Of a stretch of 64,000 nucleotides of DNA, positions 17,042 through 25,033 are shown one piece after another. The stretch is from Amycolatopsis lurida. GTDB taxonomy: Bacteria; Actinomycetota; Actinomycetes; Mycobacteriales; Pseudonocardiaceae. The stretch is taken from positions 7,099,501-7,163,500 of the forward strand of contig NZ_FNTA01000004.1 in the NCBI RefSeq assembly GCF_900105055.1, given 5' to 3'. The notes beneath the pieces are model-generated. The model worked only from the letters and a program-made list of their open reading frames with translations, did no database searches and had not been told where the DNA came from. A program made the translations under genes and the position numbers. Each line of letters opens with the position of its first letter. The stretch's first letter is position 1.

Positions 17042-17590
17042 ATGGAGTGGCATGATGCACGCTCGCACGTCGACGAGGAAGGCCTTGGTTTGAGCGCGCG
17101 CACTTCCCAGGTGGACGACCTCCGGCTGGTGGCACAACCGAATGCCGTGTTGTGCTCCGAGCTCTTCGTCCGTCTCATCTTGTCGGATTGGTCCTTGCGG
17201 CCGTTGCTCGATCAGGCGAAGACCGCCGCCGCCGGATTGGTGGGCACGCTGGTCGACGCGGCCGATCCGAAGGAGCCGCCCTTCCTGACACTGCGCTTGC
17301 GCCTGCGGTCGGACGTGCTGGTCATCGAGGTCGACCACGAGCTGGACGGGCTTCCCGTGCCGACACCCGCACCGGGTGAGCGGACCGGGGTGGCGCCGAG
17401 CGAGACCGGTGGCGTGACCTTCTGGTGCGAGCTGCCGCTGCCCGGTGGCCTGTCGGCCGGACAGGTCCAGCTGCCGAGGCGGGGCGACCGTCGCACCCTG
17501 GTGGACGAACCCGTCTCCGGCGAGCCCGTCGGCGCCGATCCCGAAGTCCTGGAACGGCTTTTGAGCCGGTTGAGCGGCTGGTCCGGCTGA
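17042..17590 (+). CDS. ATP-binding-like protein (RsbW/HATPase relative), uncertain
   Basis: 182 residues. The region ARTSQVDDLRLVAQPNAVLCSELFVRLILSDWSL followed by a long helix (QAKTAAAGLVGTLVDA) and LRLRLRSDVLVIEVDHELDG resembles actinobacterial anti-sigma-type ATPase-like proteins, but the N/G boxes are poorly conserved. It overlaps the next hydrolase gene as TGATG, so the two are translationally coupled. The exact start is unsure (ATG 17042 or an internal TTG near 17090). No function is assigned. Confidence 0.55.
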   Translation: MEWHDARSHVDEEGLGLSARTSQVDDLRLVAQPNAVLCSELFVRLILSDWSLRPLLDQAKTAAAGLVGTLVDAADPKEPPFLTLRLRLRSDVLVIEVDHELDGLPVPTPAPGERTGVAPSETGGVTFWCELPLPGGLSAGQVQLPRRGDRRTLVDEPVSGEPVGADPEVLERLLSRLSGWSG

Positions 17591-18474
17591 TGGCGGCGAG
17601 CCGGGTCACCACGCCGGTCCTGGAGATCGAGTACGAACACGCCGGTGAAGCGGGCGGGCCGCCGGTGGTCCTGCTCCACGGCTTTCCGTACGACGTGCGG
17701 GCCTACGACGAGGTCGCCGCGCTCCTCGCGGCGGGCGGAGCCTCCGTGTACGTCCCCTATCTCCGCGGGTTCGGTGGCACGCATTTCCTCGACAAGGCGA
17801 CACTTCGCTCCGGACAGCAGGCCGCCCTCGCGCAGGACCTGCTCGAGTTCATGGACGCGCTGGGGCTGGAGAAGGCCGTCGTCGCGGGATACGACTGGGG
17901 CGGCCGCGCGGCCTGCATCACGGCCGCGCTCCGGCCCGAGCGCGTGCGCGGGCTGGTCTCGGTGGACGGCTACAACGTCCAGAACCTCGCCTACGCCGGC
18001 GAACCCGCGCCGCCGGAGTGGGAACGCACTTACTGGTATCAGTTCTATTTCCACTCCGAGCGGGGCAGGCGCGGGCTGGCGGAGAACCGCGACGAGCTGT
18101 GCGCCTTGTTGTGGCGCACCTGGTCGCCGACCTGGACCGGCGCCGACGCGGCGTTCCCGGCCAGCGCTCCCAGCCTCCACAACCCGGACTTCGTCGACGT
18201 CGTCATCCACTCCTACCGGCACCGCTTCGGCTTGGCGGAAGGCGATCCGCGGTATCAGGCGCTCGAAGACCTGATCGCGGAGGAGCCGGTCATCACGGTG
18301 CCGACGGTGGTGCTGGAGAGCGGGGACGACGGCATCGGCGGCCCGAGCGCGGAGGGCGACCGCGAGTACTTCACCGGCCCGTACGAGCATCGGGTTCTGC
18401 CAGGGGTGGGCCACAACGTTCCCCAGGAGGCTCCTGAAGCGTTCGCGGCCGCTGTGGCGTCTCTGCTCGAGTGA
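17590..18474 (+). CDS. Alpha/beta hydrolase with Asp nucleophile (haloalkane dehalogenase / epoxide hydrolase-like)
   Basis: 294 residues. VVLLHGFPYDVRAYDEV gives the oxyanion HGFP, VVAGYDWGGRAA carries an Asp at the nucleophile elbow (GYDWGG), and LPGVGHNVPQEAPE supplies the His. An Asp nucleophile points to epoxide hydrolase or dehalogenase chemistry rather than an esterase. The start codon overlaps the stop of the previous gene (TGATG). The VOC gene follows 25 bp later. Substrate unknown. Confidence 0.85.
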   Translation: MAASRVTTPVLEIEYEHAGEAGGPPVVLLHGFPYDVRAYDEVAALLAAGGASVYVPYLRGFGGTHFLDKATLRSGQQAALAQDLLEFMDALGLEKAVVAGYDWGGRAACITAALRPERVRGLVSVDGYNVQNLAYAGEPAPPEWERTYWYQFYFHSERGRRGLAENRDELCALLWRTWSPTWTGADAAFPASAPSLHNPDFVDVVIHSYRHRFGLAEGDPRYQALEDLIAEEPVITVPTVVLESGDDGIGGPSAEGDREYFTGPYEHRVLPGVGHNVPQEAPEAFAAAVASLLE

Positions 18475-18499
18475 GCGCCCTCCGACGAAAGGCACGCCC

Positions 18500-18916
18500 G
18501 TGACCGACTCCCAGCCAGCGCCTCCGGTTCCGCCGGGGAAGTTCCTGCTCGAACTCGTCCCGGTGCCGGTCAGCGACATCGACCGGGCGAAGGATTTCTA
18601 CACGGAGAAGCTCGGTTTCCATGTCGACGTCGACGTGCGGCCCGCCGACGGGGTCCGGATCGTCCAGCTCACTCCGCCGGGTTCGGCCTGCTCGATCACC
18701 TTGGCCACCGGGATCCCGTCGCTGGACATGCCTGCCGGGTCCCTGCGCGGGCTCCATCTCGTGGTCGCCGACATCGAGGAGGCCCGCGCCGCCCTCGTCG
18801 CCAAGGGTGCCGACGTCGGTCCGGTCGAAGACATCGGCGGCGTCTTCTACGCGGCGTTCAGCGACCCGGACGGCAACACCTGGACGCTCCAGTACATGCC
18901 CTGGCGCGTCGGGTGA
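18500..18916 (+). CDS. VOC-superfamily (glyoxalase/bleomycin-resistance fold) protein
   Basis: 138 residues with two beta-alpha-beta-beta-beta halves: VPVSDIDRAKDFYTEKLGF, then GLHLVVADIEEARAALVAKGADVG and FYAAFSDPDGNTWTLQ. The C-terminal GN.W.LQ segment is typical of small VOC proteins that act as isomerases, dioxygenases or drug-binding proteins. Operon-like behind the hydrolase. No specific substrate can be named. Confidence 0.85.
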   Translation: MTDSQPAPPVPPGKFLLELVPVPVSDIDRAKDFYTEKLGFHVDVDVRPADGVRIVQLTPPGSACSITLATGIPSLDMPAGSLRGLHLVVADIEEARAALVAKGADVGPVEDIGGVFYAAFSDPDGNTWTLQYMPWRVG

Positions 18917-19014
18917 GGACGATCACCCGTCCGTGCGCGTGACGAATCCTGATCTTCGTTCGTCCTTCGGACGTAAGGCGCACGATCCGGGCGCCGCGGA
19001 CGGAGGAGGACCCG

Positions 19015-19221
19015 ATGTCGTTGGGCGACAAGATCAGCAACAAGGCCGAGGAGTTCGGCGGTAAGGCCAAGGAGGCCGCCGGCGACGCCACCGGCAACGA
19101 CGAATTGCGCGCGGAAGGTCAGGCGGACCAGGCGAAGGCCGGTCTCAAGGGCGCGGTCGAGAATGTGAAGGACGCCGTCGGTGACGCGGCGGACAAGCTC
19201 CGCGACACCTTCAAGAAGTAG
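19015..19221 (+). CDS. CsbD-family stress protein
   Basis: 68 residues, highly charged, with the CsbD pattern KISNKAEEFGGKAKEAAGDATGN followed by LRAEGQADQAKAGLKGAVENVKDA. CsbD proteins are general-stress proteins of unknown mechanism, sigma-B dependent in Bacillus. GGAGGAGG gives a strong ribosome-binding site. A CGTCC/GGACG hairpin (18961-18973) lies in its leader, and a terminator follows. Confidence 0.9.
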   Translation: MSLGDKISNKAEEFGGKAKEAAGDATGNDELRAEGQADQAKAGLKGAVENVKDAVGDAADKLRDTFKK

Positions 19222-19228
19222 TGTTTTC

Positions 19229-19263
19229 CGGGCCGGGGCGGCGGATTTCCGCGCCCCGGCCCG
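19229..19263. terminator. Intrinsic terminator between CsbD and P450 genes
   Basis: A perfect 12-bp GC stem, CGGGCCGGGGCG (19229-19240) with CGCCCCGGCCCG (19252-19263), followed by CTTTTATT on the plus side. It serves CsbD and may also end the convergent P450 transcript. Confidence 0.8.
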
Positions 19264-19266
19264 CTT

Positions 19267-20373
19267 TTATTCGTGCAGGACCACCGGCAGGCTCGTGAGC
19301 CGCGTTCCCTGGATGCCGCCGAGGAACGTCTGCCGGAGTTCGGAGTAGGGCACGGCGAGCCGGGCTTCGGGGAAGTCCGTGCGTAGAACCGACGCCACCG
19401 CCCGCAGTTCGAGCTGCGCGAGCTGGGCGCCGACGCAGAAATGCGGGCCCGCGCCGAAGGTCAGGTCCGGGCCCGGTTCCCTGGCCGGGTCGGTGTTGAT
19501 GCCCTGGATGTCGACGAGCACCGGAGCCCCGGCGGGGAGCCGCATTCCGGCGAGGACGACCTCCGTGGTCGTGAACCGCCAGAGCGTGAACGGTGCGGGC
19601 GGGTGGACCCGAAGCGTTTCCCGGACCAGGTGGCCTTCGGGGGTGGTGTCCCCGTTCAAGAGCCGCGAGACGAGGAAGCCGATCGAGGCGTCGGTGGTCA
19701 GCTGCCCGGCGAAGATCAACGCGAACAGGTGATACCGCAGGTCCTCTTCGGACGTCTCCGGCGGAAGGTTGTCGCGTAGTTCCGTCGCGAGCCCCGTCCG
19801 GTTCGGGGTCAGCCCCGCGGCGGCGAGGTCCGCGATCGCGGCGATGGCCTTGCCTTGGGCGCCCGGTTCGGGGTCGGACATGCGACGGCACGCGTCGACG
19901 GCGACGTCGAGCAGGTGAAGCGGGATACCGAGCAGGTCGAGCAGCACGGTGAGCGGGAAACGGGTGGAGAACCCGTCCATGAGGTCGACCGTACCGTCGC
20001 CGAGGTCCGTCAGCAGTGTCCGGGCGATCCGGTGGATCCGGTCGGATTGCGCCTGGATTCGTTTGGCGCTCAGCAAAGGGGCGTGCGCACGCCGCAAGAG
20101 CGCGTGGTCGGGGCCGTCCAGTGTGGTGAGGGACGGCTGTTCGGCGGCGGTTTGTTCGAACCTGGTCCAGCCCTCGGGGGCGAACGCGGGATCCTTCGCG
20201 AAGCGAGGGTCCGCCAGGACCTCGCGGGCCAACTTCTCCTCGGTGACTATCCACGCGCTTCCGCCGTCGGGGGCGGCCACTTCGACGAGCGGGCCCGCGG
20301 CCCGCAGCGCGGGGCGGACAGGGTCGGGTTCGGTGATGCCGCGGGTCGTCGCGGCGAACGGATCGGGGAGCAC
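19267..20373 (-). CDS. Cytochrome P450
   Basis: 368 residues. It has ExxR (ETLR in HLVRETLRVHPPAPF) and the heme loop FGAGPHFCVGAQLAQLE with the cysteine ligand. The I-helix reads LIFAGQLTTDASIG; the usual acidic residue before Thr (AG.(D/E)T) is replaced by Leu, which affects the standard oxygen-activation relay. GTG 20373 is chosen because AAGGAG lies 6 bp upstream, whereas the upstream ATGs at 20403/20406 lie in the operator. It is divergent from a MarR regulator. No redox partner is adjacent. Confidence 0.92.
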   Translation of the reverse strand: MLPDPFAATTRGITEPDPVRPALRAAGPLVEVAAPDGGSAWIVTEEKLAREVLADPRFAKDPAFAPEGWTRFEQTAAEQPSLTTLDGPDHALLRRAHAPLLSAKRIQAQSDRIHRIARTLLTDLGDGTVDLMDGFSTRFPLTVLLDLLGIPLHLLDVAVDACRRMSDPEPGAQGKAIAAIADLAAAGLTPNRTGLATELRDNLPPETSEEDLRYHLFALIFAGQLTTDASIGFLVSRLLNGDTTPEGHLVRETLRVHPPAPFTLWRFTTTEVVLAGMRLPAGAPVLVDIQGINTDPAREPGPDLTFGAGPHFCVGAQLAQLELRAVASVLRTDFPEARLAVPYSELRQTFLGGIQGTRLTSLPVVLHE

Positions 20374-20392
20374 AAATACTCCTTCATGGGAA

Positions 20393-20415
20393 AGTAGCTT
20401 CATCATGAAGGTATC
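20393..20415. promoter_or_regulatory. Likely MarR operator between P450 and MarR genes
   Basis: CTTCAT-C-ATGAAG (20398-20410) is a perfect 6-bp-arm palindrome inside a longer imperfect one (AGTAGCTTCAT / ATGAAGGTATC, 8 of 11 positions symmetric). Its position between the divergent genes fits autorepression plus control of the P450 by the MarR protein. Confidence 0.55.
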
Positions 20416-20461
20416 TTCGGAGCCGGTAGGTTGTCAAAGCGCACGGATCCGAGGAGGGCTG

Positions 20462-20929
20462 ATGGAGGACGACGTCGCGGCGCGGAGTGCGTCGCTGCTG
20501 GACGGCCTCCGGAGCTTCGGGGCGAACTACACCGAGTTCACCCGCCGTTTCGCGGACTGGCTCGGCCTGCACGCCACCGACGCCGCCGCGCTGGTGGAGA
20601 TCCTCTACGCCGAAGACACCGGGTCGCCGTTGTCCCCGGCCCGGCTCGGCGACCGCATCGCGCTGACCTCCGGCGCGACCACGAACTTGCTGAACCGGCT
20701 GGAAAGCCTCGGTTACGTGGTGCGGACCAGGGAGAACAGCGACCGGCGAAGGGTGACCCTGCGCAGCGGCCCGGACATCCAGGGGCCCGCACGCGAGTTC
20801 TTCGGTCCGTTCAGCGCCGGGCTCGCGGCGCTGGTGGCGGAGTACCCCGCGGAGGAGATCGAACGGTTCGAGGCCTTCCTGCGGCATCTGAAGTCCACTA
20901 TGGACAGCGTGCTCGAAGAACAGGGTTAG
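20462..20929 (+). CDS. MarR-family regulator
   Basis: 155 residues. The winged helix includes LSPARLGDRIALTSGATTNLLNRLESLGYVVRTRENSDRRRVTL, a typical MarR recognition helix and wing with the D-R-R-R motif, flanked by dimerisation helices. GAGGAGGG precedes the ATG by 4 bp. It is divergent from the P450 gene over a palindromic site and probably represses it until a small ligand binds. Confidence 0.9.
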   Translation: MEDDVAARSASLLDGLRSFGANYTEFTRRFADWLGLHATDAAALVEILYAEDTGSPLSPARLGDRIALTSGATTNLLNRLESLGYVVRTRENSDRRRVTLRSGPDIQGPAREFFGPFSAGLAALVAEYPAEEIERFEAFLRHLKSTMDSVLEEQG

Positions 20930-21022
20930 ACCCGGACCAGTCCGATCCGCTCTCGGCACCGAATCCCTCCCGGACGCCACGGAACCGCGTAGCCGGGCGT
21001 CGGGTGAGGTGGAGGCGGCTTG

Positions 21023-21619
21023 ATGGTCGAGGGAGTGCGGACGAGTCCGCGCGGAAGCGGCGGCACCGGAGCGGAGCCGGCCGAGGCGAGTTTGATGCAA
21101 CGGGTCGCGGCAGGTGACGAACAGGCGTTCGCCGACCTGTACGACGTCGTGGCGGGACCGGTGTGGGGCGTGGTGAACAGGGTCGTCCGCAACGGCACGC
21201 TCGCCGAGGAGGTCACCCAAGAGGTCCTGGTGGAGGTGTGGCGGACGGCCGCCCGGTTCAAACCGGGCAAGGGGAGCACGCTGGCCTGGGTGCTCACGAT
21301 CGCGCACCGGCGGGCGGTGGACCGGGTGCGTTCGCATCAGGCCGCGCTCGACCGGGACGATCGCGCGGGAAGACTCGACTTCCGCCGCCCGTTCGACGAG
21401 GTCGCCGAGTCGACGATCAGCAATCTGGAACAGCAACGGGTGCGCCAGTGCCTGTCCGCGTTGACCGACTTGCAACGGGAATCGGTGGTGCTGGCCTACT
21501 ACAACGGCTACACGTACCCGGAAGTCGCGGAAGTGCTCAAGACCGCGCCCGGAACGGTGAAGACCCGCATCCGCGACGGCCTGATCCGGCTGCGCGACTG
21601 CTTGGGGGTCGGGCAATGA
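21023..21619 (+). CDS. sigK: ECF sigma factor, SigK-type
   Basis: 198 residues. Region 2 is LMQRVAAGDEQAFADLYDVV..VTQEVLVEVWRTAARFKPGKG; region 4 is LTDLQRESVVLAYYNGYTYPEVAEVLKTAPGTVKTRIRDG. The gene is coupled to an RskA-type anti-sigma factor (ATGA overlap), the arrangement of mycobacterial sigK-rskA. ATG 21023 is preferred over the adjacent TTG 21020; GGAGGCGG lies just upstream. The cognate promoter was not identified in the window. Confidence 0.85.
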   Translation: MVEGVRTSPRGSGGTGAEPAEASLMQRVAAGDEQAFADLYDVVAGPVWGVVNRVVRNGTLAEEVTQEVLVEVWRTAARFKPGKGSTLAWVLTIAHRRAVDRVRSHQAALDRDDRAGRLDFRRPFDEVAESTISNLEQQRVRQCLSALTDLQRESVVLAYYNGYTYPEVAEVLKTAPGTVKTRIRDGLIRLRDCLGVGQ

Positions 21620-22329
21620 CGGCGGAACTGCACACACTGACCGGGGCCTACGCCGTGGACGCCGTCCCGGAGGAAGAAGCCGCGGCCTTCAAGCGGCATC
21701 TGCGGGGTTGCCCCGCGTGCGGCCAAGAGGTGCGGGAGCTCCGGGAGGCCGCCGCGCGGCTGGGGGCGGCGCTCGCCACCCCGCCACCGCCGAGGCTGCG
21801 GGAAGCGACGCTCACGGAGGTCGCCCACACCCGTCAATGGCCTCCGCTGGTCGCCGTCGCGCGTCGGGATGGGCCGGTGAAGACGCGGATCGCCCTCTGG
21901 GGTGCCGCGGCGGCCGCCGTCGGAGCGCTGGTGTTCGGCTTGGTCACCACGACCACCGATCCGGGAACCGACCCTGCTCAGCGCCAGCTGGCCTCGGTGA
22001 ACGCGGTGCTCACCGCGCCCGACGCCTCGACGGCCAAAAGCGCCGAACGCGGGAACACCACGGTCGTGACCTCACACGGCAAGGGCAAGATCGTCGTGCT
22101 GGCCGGTGACCTTCCACCGTTGGCGCCCGGCAAGGCGTATCAGGTCTGGCTCATCGGAAAGAGCGGGGTGCATTCGGCGGGCCTGCTGGCGCCGGACGGT
22201 CCACATCGGACCCGGCCGGTGCTCGCGGATCTGCCGGGCGGGATCGACCGGGTCGGCATCACCGCGGAACCCGCCGGGGGCTCGCCTGCCCCGACCGTTC
22301 CGGCGGTGGTCATGGTGGATCTGGTCTAA
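21616..22329 (+). CDS. rskA: Anti-sigma factor, RskA-type with zinc-binding domain
   Basis: 237 residues. The N-terminal zinc anti-sigma domain shows HLRGCPACG (HxxxCxxC). One membrane segment (about 90-110, TRIALWGAAAAAVGALVFGLV) follows, then an extracytoplasmic RskA domain with LPPLAPGKAYQVWLIGKSG and a beta-rich end. It holds SigK at the membrane and releases it on proteolysis. The start overlaps the sigma stop by ATGA. The end overlaps the convergent SDR gene by 4 bp. Confidence 0.88.
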   Translation: MTAELHTLTGAYAVDAVPEEEAAAFKRHLRGCPACGQEVRELREAAARLGAALATPPPPRLREATLTEVAHTRQWPPLVAVARRDGPVKTRIALWGAAAAAVGALVFGLVTTTTDPGTDPAQRQLASVNAVLTAPDASTAKSAERGNTTVVTSHGKGKIVVLAGDLPPLAPGKAYQVWLIGKSGVHSAGLLAPDGPHRTRPVLADLPGGIDRVGITAEPAGGSPAPTVPAVVMVDLV

Positions 22330-23261
22330 GAGCCGGTGAGCCGCTCGCAGGCTTGCCAGAGTTCCTGGCGCTGCGCGGCGGTTTCCCGGGTCTTGCCGAG
22401 GTAGTGCGTCGGCCGCTGGACACGGTCGTGCCAGAACATCCCGTTGTACCGGGCCGGTTCCTCGGCGGCGGCGAGCCAGACGAAGGTGTCGGCGCCCTGC
22501 TCGGGAGTCCGCAGGATGCGTCGCGTCAGCTTCTGGAACGTCGGCAGGGAGGTCGCGACTCCTGGCGTGTCGGCCCAGCCGGGATGAGCGCAGTGCACGG
22601 TGATCCCGGAGCCGTCCAGGCGGTCCGCCCAGAGTTCGGCGAGCACCACCTGCATCCGTTTCGTGCGTGCGTATCCGGCCGCCGGCTTGTACTCGTCGCG
22701 GCGGTACTGGAGGTCGTCGGCGCGCAGCGGCCGGCCGTACATGCCACCGGAGCTGACCCAGATCACCCTCGCGCCGTCGGCGAGCTTCGGCCGGAGCGAC
22801 GCGGTGAGCAGATGCGGGCCGAGCACGTGCGTGGCCAGCATGAGTTCGTTGCCCTCGGCCGTCTCCGTGCGTTCCGCCGGCATCACTCCGGCGTTGTGCA
22901 CGAGAACGTCGACCTCACCGTCGAGGTCTTTGGCGTAGTCGCGCACGGACGAGATCAGGCTGACATCGCACTGGTCGACGACGATCCGCGAGCCGGGCGC
23001 GGCCCGCTCGATCTCGGCGCGGGCGGCGTCGCCGTCGCCGCGGATCGCGATACGGACGGTCGCGCCCAGCTTCGCCAGCCCGATGGCCGTCGCCTTCCCC
23101 AAACCCGCTTTGGCGCCGGTCACCACGGCGACCTTGCCCGCGAGCGCGTCCGGCGCGGGATCCCCGGGCCACCAGTGCCGGCGCAGGGAGTACCCGATGT
23201 TGCCGTACCCGAGCAAGGTCCGGTCGAGCACGGTGTCGGCGGCTCGGGTGACGACGGACAT
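22326..23261 (-). CDS. Short-chain dehydrogenase/reductase
   Basis: 311 residues. The Rossmann motif is VVTGAKAGLGKATA (TGxxxGxG); NAGVMPAE is the NAG motif; VSSGGMYG holds the catalytic Ser and YARTK the Tyr/Lys pair. A 45-residue N-terminal extension with LLGYGNIGYSLRRHWW precedes the core, as in DHRS/retinol-dehydrogenase-like SDRs. ATG 23261 has TGAGGAG upstream. Cofactor and substrate cannot be fixed. Confidence 0.88.
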   Translation of the reverse strand: MSVVTRAADTVLDRTLLGYGNIGYSLRRHWWPGDPAPDALAGKVAVVTGAKAGLGKATAIGLAKLGATVRIAIRGDGDAARAEIERAAPGSRIVVDQCDVSLISSVRDYAKDLDGEVDVLVHNAGVMPAERTETAEGNELMLATHVLGPHLLTASLRPKLADGARVIWVSSGGMYGRPLRADDLQYRRDEYKPAAGYARTKRMQVVLAELWADRLDGSGITVHCAHPGWADTPGVATSLPTFQKLTRRILRTPEQGADTFVWLAAAEEPARYNGMFWHDRVQRPTHYLGKTRETAAQRQELWQACERLTGS

Positions 23262-23336
23262 GCGGGTACTCCTCAGCGGTCGGAAGGTGGTTGCGCGGCG
23301 TACCCGTGTTCCCGGTCCGCCCTGCTCGGAAACCAC

Positions 23337-23903
23337 TCACTGAACCCGGGATCCGGCCTTCGCCCAGAAGCGGAACTCGATGGTCATCGGAAGCTCGCCG
23401 AGATCCAACGCCTGGCGCAGCCTCGGCAGGCCCTCTGCGGTGATCCGCTCGCGGATGGTGGCCAGATCGCCGTCCTGTTCGGCGCTCAGCACCACGGCCA
23501 GCACCGGCGCGTCCTGGGACCCGCCTAGCGTGGCGTGCGCGGCGTGGACGCCGGGGTAGGTCGCGACCTCCGCGGCGAACGGTTCCACCGCGGTGCTCGC
23601 GGCCAGCGTGGTCTCGCCGGTCTCCTGGCCGAAGTGCCAGGTGTGGGACTTCGGTTTGCGGACGGGCTGCGCGATCAGCCAGCGCAGCGCCAGCAGACCG
23701 GCCACCACCGCGACCCCGGCGACGACGTACCAGACCCATCCGGGTGGCATGGCGGTGCCGGGGACGAGCGGGGTGCCCGGATCGAGCAGCGGGATCCGGC
23801 CGAAATGGGTGCCGACGGCGAATCCGCCGGCGGCGAGCAACACGATTCCGGTCAGCACCAGCAGGGTGCGGTTCAGCCGGGCGGGGCGGTTGAGGTCGGT
23901 CAT
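23337..23903 (-). CDS. amaP: AmaP-like alkaline-shock membrane anchor
   Basis: 188 residues with two membrane segments near the N-terminus (LLVLTGIVLLAAGGFAVGTH and WVWYVVAGVAVVAGLLALRWL) followed by a cytoplasmic Asp23-like domain (LAASTAVEPFAAEVATYPGVH, LPRLRQALDLGELPMTIEFRFW). AmaP anchors Asp23/Gls24 proteins to the membrane in Staphylococcus. It is the last gene of a five-gene Asp23/Gls24 operon and overlaps the preceding gene by ATGA. Confidence 0.82.
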   Translation of the reverse strand: MTDLNRPARLNRTLLVLTGIVLLAAGGFAVGTHFGRIPLLDPGTPLVPGTAMPPGWVWYVVAGVAVVAGLLALRWLIAQPVRKPKSHTWHFGQETGETTLAASTAVEPFAAEVATYPGVHAAHATLGGSQDAPVLAVVLSAEQDGDLATIRERITAEGLPRLRQALDLGELPMTIEFRFWAKAGSRVQ

Positions 23904-24427
23904 GACGCGCTCCTGGTGGCCTTGACCCGGACCCGCACGGCCGGGACGGTGGCGGGGCCGATCTGCGAGAGGCGGTGCTCGATGGCCGCGCGGACGGCGT
24001 CGGCGAGTCCGGCGGTGTTCGTCCGCCCGGTGGTGACCACCGAGACGATCTTGCTCCGCTTGACCTTCAGTTTCGCCGCCGAGACACCATCCACAGTGGA
24101 CGCCGCGGTACGCAGCGTCGACCGGTAACTGCGCCGGGAGGCCCCGGAGTCCGTGCCGCCTTCGAGCGGCAGCACGGTGGGCCGCCCTGGGACGATCGCG
24201 GCCACGAGGAGCAGCAGACCGAGCAGCGCGACCACGCCGCCCGCGATCGGCGGAAGCGGATCGCTCCATCGGGTGTCGTGCAGGGCGGACGCGACGGCGT
24301 CGTAGCTGAGCCACGGTTTTTCGCCGATGATCGTCTGGACCGCGACGATGGCGGCCAGCACGCATCCGGCGAGCACCACGAGGGCGACCAGCACGGCCGG
24401 GACACTGCGGCGCGGGCGCCGTTTCAT
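23900..24427 (-). CDS. DUF6286-type membrane protein of Asp23 operon
   Basis: 175 residues: two membrane segments (about 9-32 and 60-82) and a C-terminal domain with AASTVDGVSAAKLKVKRSKIVSVV and AVRAAIEHRLSQIGPATVPAVRVRV that resembles the Asp23 fold. Overlaps both neighbours by ATGA, so it is translated with them. The role is presumably in the same envelope-stress complex; exact function unknown. Confidence 0.75.
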   Translation of the reverse strand: MKRRPRRSVPAVLVALVVLAGCVLAAIVAVQTIIGEKPWLSYDAVASALHDTRWSDPLPPIAGGVVALLGLLLLVAAIVPGRPTVLPLEGGTDSGASRRSYRSTLRTAASTVDGVSAAKLKVKRSKIVSVVTTGRTNTAGLADAVRAAIEHRLSQIGPATVPAVRVRVKATRSAS

Positions 24428-24810
24428 CGGACCCTCCTCGTTTCGGTCTCCGTGGAATGCAGGGCCGTGACGGTGATGTCGACCCGCGTGATGGCCAGGC
24501 CCGAGAGTTCGCCCACGCGGCGGATCAGATGCTCTCGCGCGCTTTCGGTGGTGGCGCGCACGGAGAGCGGGTACTTCACCGAGAGCCGGACGTCCAAAGT
24601 GGCCGTCGAGCCGGTGACGTGCGCGCTCACCTTGGCGCCCTGGTCGAGGTCTTCACCGCCGACCGCGATCCCGAGCACGCGGGAGGCCGCGCCGCCGACG
24701 CCGTCGAGCTCGGTGATCGCCCGGGCGGCGATCCGCTCGACGGCGCCGTCGGCCACGGTCAGGGCGCCGCGCCCGTCCGTTCCGGGCGCGGCGGCGGTCA
24801 TGGTCGTCAT
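24424..24810 (-). CDS. Asp23/Gls24-family protein (second copy)
   Basis: 128 residues with the Asp23 pattern: LTVADGAVERIAARAITELD, GVGGAASRVLG, VSAHVTGSTATLDVRLSVKYPLSV, then REHLIRRVGELSGLAITRVDITV. Asp23/Gls24 proteins form filaments or scaffolds near the membrane under envelope stress. It is 5 bp after the small membrane gene and overlaps the DUF6286 gene by ATGA. Confidence 0.85.
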   Translation of the reverse strand: MTTMTAAAPGTDGRGALTVADGAVERIAARAITELDGVGGAASRVLGIAVGGEDLDQGAKVSAHVTGSTATLDVRLSVKYPLSVRATTESAREHLIRRVGELSGLAITRVDITVTALHSTETETRRVR

Positions 24811-24815
24811 GGCGA

Positions 24816-24992
24816 TCAGCCCCTGTCGCGGCCCGCCAGGGCCGAAAGGTCGAGCTTGCCGTCGAGGAACCGGCCGACCAGCAGGCCGAGGACGGCGAGC
24901 ACGAGCACGACGAGGAAGGCGCCGAAGCCGCCGAACGCGCCGGCCACGCCGAGCACGAGACCGGTCAGCAGGCCGAGGTGGGTGGCGTTCAT
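24816..24992 (-). CDS. Small DUF2273-like membrane protein
   Basis: 58 residues, almost entirely two short membrane segments (HLGLLTGLVLGVAGAFGGFG and LVVLVLAVLGLLVGRF) with the end DGKLDLSALAGRDRG. Similar small proteins (DUF2273) accompany Asp23 operons. ATG 24992 has AAGGAGA upstream. Fits as the third member of the membrane anchor set. Confidence 0.75.
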   Translation of the reverse strand: MNATHLGLLTGLVLGVAGAFGGFGAFLVVLVLAVLGLLVGRFLDGKLDLSALAGRDRG

Positions 24993-25033
24993 GAACGTTC
25001 TCCTTGCTGTCGGGCGCGAACCGGCGCCGATGG

